Part shown: piece after piece, positions 61,295 through 64,000 of the stretch | How the letters are laid out: the number at the start of each line of letters is the position of its first letter | Numbering within the stretch: position 1 is the first letter of the stretch | NCBI RefSeq assembly: GCF_001949145.1 | Contig: NW_019091419.1 | Location: 1,661,852 to 1,725,851, forward strand | Reading direction: 5' to 3' | DNA from: Acanthaster planci | Taxonomy: Eukaryota > Echinodermata > Asteroidea > Valvatida > Acanthasteridae | DNA: 64,000 bases | Program-made: the position numbers and the translations under genes | The notes under the pieces: generated by a model | The model's input: the letters and a program-made list of their open reading frames with translations, nothing else | Told to the model about the DNA's origin: nothing | Databases searched by the model: none

Positions 61295-62294
61295 ATGGCG
61301 TTTGATTGCGTCGAGAAAATCGTCAAATTGTTCTTCTTCAATTACGGTGGTTTCATAGCGAGACACCCGTATCCCTTTCTTGTTCTTCCACTGCTGTTGG
61401 CCGGAGCACTAGGTGCCGGAATGGTGTTCCTGACGGAGGAAAACAGCATAGAGAACCTGTACACTCCGGAAAATGGGCAGGCAAAGACGGACAGGAACAC
61501 GGTGGAAACACTGTTCGCCGAACACGGTGACAACGAGACATTAGTATCACATCTGTCGAGACTGCCTCGGGAAGGGAGTGTGATTATACGGCAGAAAGAT
61601 GGCCAGAATATCCTGACACAAGCTGCCATGGAGGACATCATCAATCTACACGAGCAGATCATGAACATTACCATCCAACACGACAACCAAGAATATAAAT
61701 TCACTAATCTCTGCATAAAATGGGACGGTACTTGTAACGAGAACCTCATACTAGCCTTATATGATTACAACGCCTCTAATGTGCCGTTGACTCCTCTAAC
61801 CTTTCCCCTCTATACACTAGTCGGTGACACTGTACCTTATTTTCTTGGTGGAGGATTAGGAGGCGTGACATTCAAATCGGGTTCTCAAGATGAGGTAGTT
61901 TCAGCCAACGCTGTCCGGTTGTCCTACTTCTTACGTTACCAAGACGACGTAGAGGATCAGCGAAGCGCCTTGTGGGAAGAAAAGTTCTTAGAAGTCGCGG
62001 AGGCTTTCACTTCATCCGTTGTCAGCGTCACTCGGGAGGTGTCTTCCACACTGGAAACCGAGCTCGACAGAGCTAGCTCCAGTGTGATCAAGGATTTCAC
62101 TATCACCTTCACTGTCGTGATCACGTTCAGCATCTCGTCCTGCGTGATGCTGGACTGGGTGCGAAGCAAGCCGTGGCTGGCCGGCTGCGGCGTAATCTCC
62201 GCCGGCCTGGCCGTGCTGTCATCTTTCGGGTTGATGAGCTACATCGGCATACCGTACATTAATGTCGTCGGCTCAGCACCATTTCTCATCTTGG
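61295..62294 (+). CDS. Patched-domain (PTCHD3/Ptr-like) membrane protein, first exon
   Basis: ATG 61295 opens the N-terminal 333 codons plus one base of an RND/Patched-family protein. There is a short cytoplasmic start and TM1 (YPFLVLPLLLAGALGAGMVF). The family-typical first luminal loop follows (IENLYTPENGQAKTDRNTVE, then GSVIIRQKDGQNILTQAAME and the Cys pair LCIKWDGTC). TM2 onward includes IKDFTITFTVVITFSISSC, AGCGVISAGLAVLSSFG and NVVGSAPFLIL, the start of the sterol-sensing domain. It ends in phase 1 at donor g|gtaagt. The next exon should begin gt-att-gga to give LGIGVDD, exactly as the exon at 1081 does. The gene is a tandem paralogue of the left-edge gene; the rest lies beyond the window. 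Confidence 0.93.
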
Positions 62295-64000
62295 GTAAGT
62301 TTTCATTTTAGAGAAAGACCAAGCAAGCCCACGTTCCCCTACGTCTTCCAGAGAGTGTTCAGCAGGTGATGGGCCGTCCATCAACGTCTCATTCAAACCA
62401 TTAGAGAAAGACGTAGAAAGCCATCTAAGTAATTTCAACGCAGTTTCGTGAAAATACCGTGGCGGAAAAGTAATATTCAGACTTGAAATCGCCACTATAC
62501 TGGGTTCATCAAAATACTGTTTAAGCAGTACGACATACATGTAGTTATAACCTGGCATTACGCGTTATAGATTTCATCCCCATGAATGCACTGAACAAGT
62601 ATAGATTATATACAAATGTTAAAAATCATAAATTTATGATTGTGTGTAAAAACTCTTACACACAAATTCCCAAACGGACCGTGTAAATCAAGATGCAAGC
62701 TATTTGATTAGTACGTGCGTATGGCAAAAGATGTACTTATGTAAAATGCACAGAAATGACTCAAGGCTAGCTGTCGGATCGTTTGTGTTTATTAATCTGC
62801 AAATAACACCTCAAATTTGGATTGACAGGCTTTCGGGTCATGGTCAAGTATACTGTTGTCAATCCTTGCCAGCTTGGAGTGGGTTGTACTTGTTACATGT
62901 ATTTGTAATGTCCTTTTGTTTAGTCCAGTGATTTTTATGTTTGTTGAATATTGTCCTACCAGTATGCTCTGAATGGCCGAATAAATACAATCTAGCCTCT
63001 ATAATAAAAACATCCCTTGTATTACTTTTGCTGGCAGACTGTTAAAAAATGGGCAAAAGAGAAGTCTTAACGTGCAGTTTTCCTGGTCAATACACCGGGG
63101 GCCGGGTAATAAAACTGAAGAACTTCACACCAGTGTCTGACAGGCTCCACTCCGCTGAAGGCACTAGTAAAGGTTTAACAACACCATTAAACGCTAGGTT
63201 GTACACACGCTTGTTCAAAGCTTTCCCACAATCTATCAATGAGAATTTTTTTAATGACAGCCTGCGTTTTGGGGCTGTGGTATTTCCATTTGGTTGCAAT
63301 TTCTTTTATCGTATAGGGCCATTCACCGTGACTATTGCGCCCGTTAGACAATTCATCCTTACAGGGCATTATCCTATTTGGTGTCCAAAATATGTCGCCA
63401 AGAGTAAATGTGCAAGTTTGTATTTTTTTATATTATCTTTAAGCAAAATTTATGAAACAACATTTTACTAAAAAATTGCAAGGGATTAATATCACCACAA
63501 CCCCGCATTACTTTAACAGCCCTCTATTATACTCAAACAACATGTGCGTTGAAGACTTCTGTCTGCAATGCGTAATCTCGTGTGCGTTACATGGCAGCGT
63601 ATAGGACATCATGTCGCCCTGTTCTTGGGCAAACTTGGCGTAGCGTACAAGAATAGGCCCAGTTTGCCGGGTCTATGTATTTGTGTAGTTTCCAAACAAT
63701 ATGAATTAATTACCTCAAGAATTTTTGATCCGTTCCTTTCTGAGACGAATATGTCGTTATTACATGTTACTTCACAAATTTCCCGAAACAGTTTCAAAAC
63801 AAAATTACCATTTAACTTGATAGTAATAATTGGACACTATTGTGTGTAGTGAACAATGTGTGCAGTTTAATTTTTACCATCGTTGCTTTCCAACCTTAAC
63901 CTTAATAAACACTCTTTCCCTCCTTTTTTTAATTCCCCGGGAGAAAATATTTCATCGTCCGAATTGAAAACTGTAGAAATGGATGCAAAGTTATTAAATA
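62295..64000 (+). other. Start of intron 1 of the right Patched-domain gene
   Basis: It begins gtaagtt. Segment 63754-63912 and the last ~70 bases match the left gene's intron (205-372 and 805-890). A 140-codon ORF at 63049-63471 has no recognisable domain. Exon 2 is expected about 190 bp past the right edge if the introns stay collinear. Confidence 0.75.

Noticed and set aside
63049-63471. 140-codon ORF in the right Patched-gene intron
   Set aside because: No domain or family resemblance on either strand; possibly a transposon fragment, not supportable as a gene.

Overview
This window is animal genomic DNA. It is AT-rich, the genes are split by GT/AG introns, there are long retrotransposon-filled gaps, and there is an 820-base assembly gap. 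The gene content (a metazoan FAS-like polyketide synthase, Patched-domain proteins of the PTCHD3/Ptr type, tyrosine-recombinase and Penelope-like retroelements) fits an invertebrate, most likely marine (a mollusc or a non-vertebrate deuterostome). I cannot fix the phylum from sequence alone.

Layout. (1) 1-2981, + strand: end of an intron and the last coding exon of a Patched-domain (RND-family) membrane protein. (2) 4427-5890, - strand: decayed exons of an unrecognised Ser/Glu/Lys-rich protein. (3) 5905-12250, - strand: a broken second copy of the PKS locus (3' flank, TE, KR, part of the degenerate ER, first exon, 5' flank). It has lost its ACP, most of KS/AT/DH and its TATA box, and a retroelement gag ORF (9049-9960) sits in the break. 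(4) 12380-20590: a DIRS/Ngaro-type retroelement remnant, then long arrays of degenerate ~150-bp repeats rich in TGACGTCA. (5) 26768-43585, - strand: the apparently intact PKS gene. Four coding exons splice in frame to 2,465 codons, with a predicted non-coding 5' exon and a TATA box. Its 7.75-kb intron 1 holds a foldback element and a tRNA-derived SINE. (6) 45159-57360: two copies of a ~3-kb repeat, a Penelope-like RT remnant, a TGACGTCA-containing repeat field, and a DIRS/Ngaro retrotransposon inserted in the second copy. (7) 58421-58607: a MITE with a clear target-site duplication. (8) 61295-64000, + strand: first exon and intron start of a second Patched-domain gene. Its splice phase and intron match those of the gene at the left edge.

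The functional core is one multidomain enzyme, KS-AT-DH-(dead ER)-KR-ACP-TE. All catalytic residues I looked for are present except the ER nucleotide-binding loop, so the predicted product is an unsaturated (polyene-like) polyketide. The enzyme ends in a type-II (OLAH-like) thioesterase rather than the usual FAS thioesterase. The locus lies between two tandem paralogous RND-family transporter-like genes and has duplicated once, the second copy now being a pseudogene.
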